5,478 nucleotides of DNA, from positions 1-5,478 of the forward strand of contig CALMBN010000154.1 of assembly GCA_937860195.1 (NCBI GenBank). The letters run 5' to 3'. This document shows, one piece after another, positions 4,240-5,478 of this stretch; position 1 is the stretch's first letter, and each line of letters starts with the position of its first letter. The position numbers were made by a program, and so were the translations under genes. The notes below the pieces were generated by a model. It was not told where the DNA came from. It did not search any database and saw nothing but the letters and a program-made list of their open reading frames with translations. Source of the DNA: an uncultured Novosphingobium sp. (lineage in GTDB: Bacteria > Pseudomonadota > Alphaproteobacteria > Sphingomonadales > Sphingomonadaceae).

Positions 4240-5478
4240 GCAACTGCGATATCGTCGTGATGGGGGCAGGCCACAATCAGCTTGGCGCGGCGGCCTATCT
4301 CGCCAAGGCCGGCAAGAAGGTGCTGGTGCTGGAGATGAAGGAGTTCATCGGCGGCGGGGCGGTCACCCTTGAACGCACGGCCCCCGGCTTCTTCCACAAC
4401 AAGCACAGCGCCATGCATGGGATGATCCAGGCCAACCCGTTGCTGGTGAACGACGAACTCAAACTCAAGTCGAAATACGGCCTTGACTATTTCTATCCGG
4501 AAGCGCCGATGGGCCTGTTACTCAAGGATTTCCGGCATTTCCTGACTTATGTCGATGTCGACAAGACCTGTCAGGAGATTGCCAAGTATTCCGGGAAGGA
4601 CGCTGACGCCTATCGCGAGTTCGTCAACTGGGGCGCGCGGATGATGCCGATGCTGCTGCAGGGCATGTTCAATGTTCCGATCCCGATGGGCCCGTTCATG
4701 GCGATGATGGAATCGAACGAGGACGGGCGGCGGATGCTCGATCTGATGTTCCGAAGCCCCCTGCAAATCGTCGATGAACTGTTTGAGACCGACATCCTCA
4801 AGATTCACCTGCTCAAATGGGTTTCCGAGGGCATTCTGCAATTCCCCGACGATATGGGTACGGGCTTCGGGCTGATCATCATGATCCTGCTGGTGCATTT
4901 CTACCCGGTCGGCTTTCCGACCAAGGGCAGCGGCTCGCTCAGCCAGGCGCTGGCGGACTGCATCACCGATTTCGGTGGCGAGATCCGTTGCAACACCAAG
5001 ATTGATTCCGTCATTGTTGAAAGCGGCCGGGCTGTTGGGCTGCGCTCGGTTGAAGGCGAGGAGTTTCGCGCGAAAGATGCGGTGATCGCCGGCATTCATC
5101 CGGCGCGGCTGGACAAATTCGTCAGCGGCCTCGATGCCGACATGCTGGCGCGAGCCAAGCGGGTGAAGAACGCGCCCTATACACTGTTCAAGGTTGATGC
5201 AGCGCTTGACCGGTCGGTTGAGCAGCTATCGTCAAAGATCCCGGTCGAACTCTCCGAATCTGCTGCAAACTGTATCAATGCCACTACGTTGCAGGGCTTC
5301 CTCGACAGTTTCGAGCCACTGCGCCGGGGCCAGCCGGGAATCGAAAACCCGCTGCATGGCGGCGGGATCATCGGCTTCCCCGGGCTGCAACCCGAAGGCA
5401 AGTCGCAGCTCTACCTCACCAGTTACCAGCCCTACAGCCTTGACCGCCAAGGGCCGGGACGCTGGGATGAGATCAAGG
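4236..5478 (+). CDS. FAD-dependent oxidoreductase of the phytoene desaturase-like COG1233 family (3' truncated by window edge)
   Basis: Starting at ATG 4236, the frame stays open to the right edge and gives 414 residues. Family members are usually about 500-550, so roughly the last hundred are missing. The N-terminal FAD site reads VVMGAGHNQLGAAAYLAKAG (residues 7-26), with acidic E33 in VLVLE and then GGGAVTLERTAPGF (39-52), the diagnostic start of the phytoene dehydrogenase / PYROXD2 / amine-oxidase-like group. The usual third glycine of GxGxxG is Gln15. A second conserved block, FPTKGSGSLSQALAD (227-241) followed by GGEIRCNTKIDSVIVESGRAVG, is the substrate/FAD domain element of the same group. 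Residues 136-171 are methionine-rich and hydrophobic. The start has GGAG at 4225-4228, seven bases upstream, and overlaps the SDR stop by four bases. The likely role is desaturation or oxidation of a lipophilic or ring substrate produced or used by the SDR. A carotenoid role is not implied: no other crt gene is visible. Confidence 0.9.
   Translation, partial: MSNCDIVVMGAGHNQLGAAAYLAKAGKKVLVLEMKEFIGGGAVTLERTAPGFFHNKHSAMHGMIQANPLLVNDELKLKSKYGLDYFYPEAPMGLLLKDFRHFLTYVDVDKTCQEIAKYSGKDADAYREFVNWGARMMPMLLQGMFNVPIPMGPFMAMMESNEDGRRMLDLMFRSPLQIVDELFETDILKIHLLKWVSEGILQFPDDMGTGFGLIIMILLVHFYPVGFPTKGSGSLSQALADCITDFGGEIRCNTKIDSVIVESGRAVGLRSVEGEEFRAKDAVIAGIHPARLDKFVSGLDADMLARAKRVKNAPYTLFKVDAALDRSVEQLSSKIPVELSESAANCINATTLQGFLDSFEPLRRGQPGIENPLHGGGIIGFPGLQPEGKSQLYLTSYQPYSLDRQGPGRWDEIK

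Noticed and set aside
4518..5099. Minus-strand open frame of 193 codons opposite the flavoprotein
   Set aside because: It is the shadow of a frame with conserved FAD-family blocks and has no domain of its own.
4236..5478. Carotenoid biosynthesis gene (crtI-type phytoene desaturase)
   Set aside because: The protein is related to that superfamily, but the GAGHNQL/GGGAVT pattern fits the broader COG1233 group and no crt gene accompanies it; the neighbours point to catabolism.

Overview
The window reads as chromosomal DNA from a GC-rich alphaproteobacterium, most likely a sphingomonad (Novosphingobium/Sphingobium/Sphingomonas type). This rests on the strong G/C third-position bias, a TonB-dependent receptor placed beside small oxidoreductase genes, and protein styles typical of that group (NodD-like LysR, HxlR, SDR, COG1233 flavoprotein). 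The assignment is inference; no rRNA or other marker gene is present.

Layout. Bases 1-875 (+) hold the C-terminal barrel of a TonB-dependent outer-membrane receptor whose N-terminus lies outside the window. A terminator-like hairpin (908-931) follows. Bases 957-1877 (+) encode an NAD-dependent epimerase/dehydratase-family protein resembling D-erythronate dehydrogenase (DenD). After 25 bases comes a NodD-like LysR regulator (1903-2904, +). It ends tail-to-tail with, and overlaps by 4 bases, a small HxlR-type regulator on the minus strand (2901-3326). A 103-base divergent promoter region (3327-3429) carries a 16-base palindrome and several short repeats. Rightward from it run a classical short-chain dehydrogenase (3430-4239, +) and, overlapping by ATGA, a COG1233 / phytoene-desaturase-like FAD oxidoreductase (4236 onward, +) that runs off the right edge.

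How the parts may work together (inference). The receptor would import a substrate across the outer membrane. The DenD-like protein, the SDR and the flavoprotein would carry out successive oxidations or reductions of a carbon source or of a lipophilic, perhaps terpenoid or aromatic, compound. Two regulators of different families sit between the two enzyme blocks. The HxlR protein is the natural candidate to control the divergent SDR-flavoprotein operon, and the LysR protein may control its own co-directional block or both. The substrate cannot be read from this sequence. No tRNA, rRNA, CRISPR array, insertion sequence or attachment site was seen, and no intergenic stretch exceeds about 105 bases.
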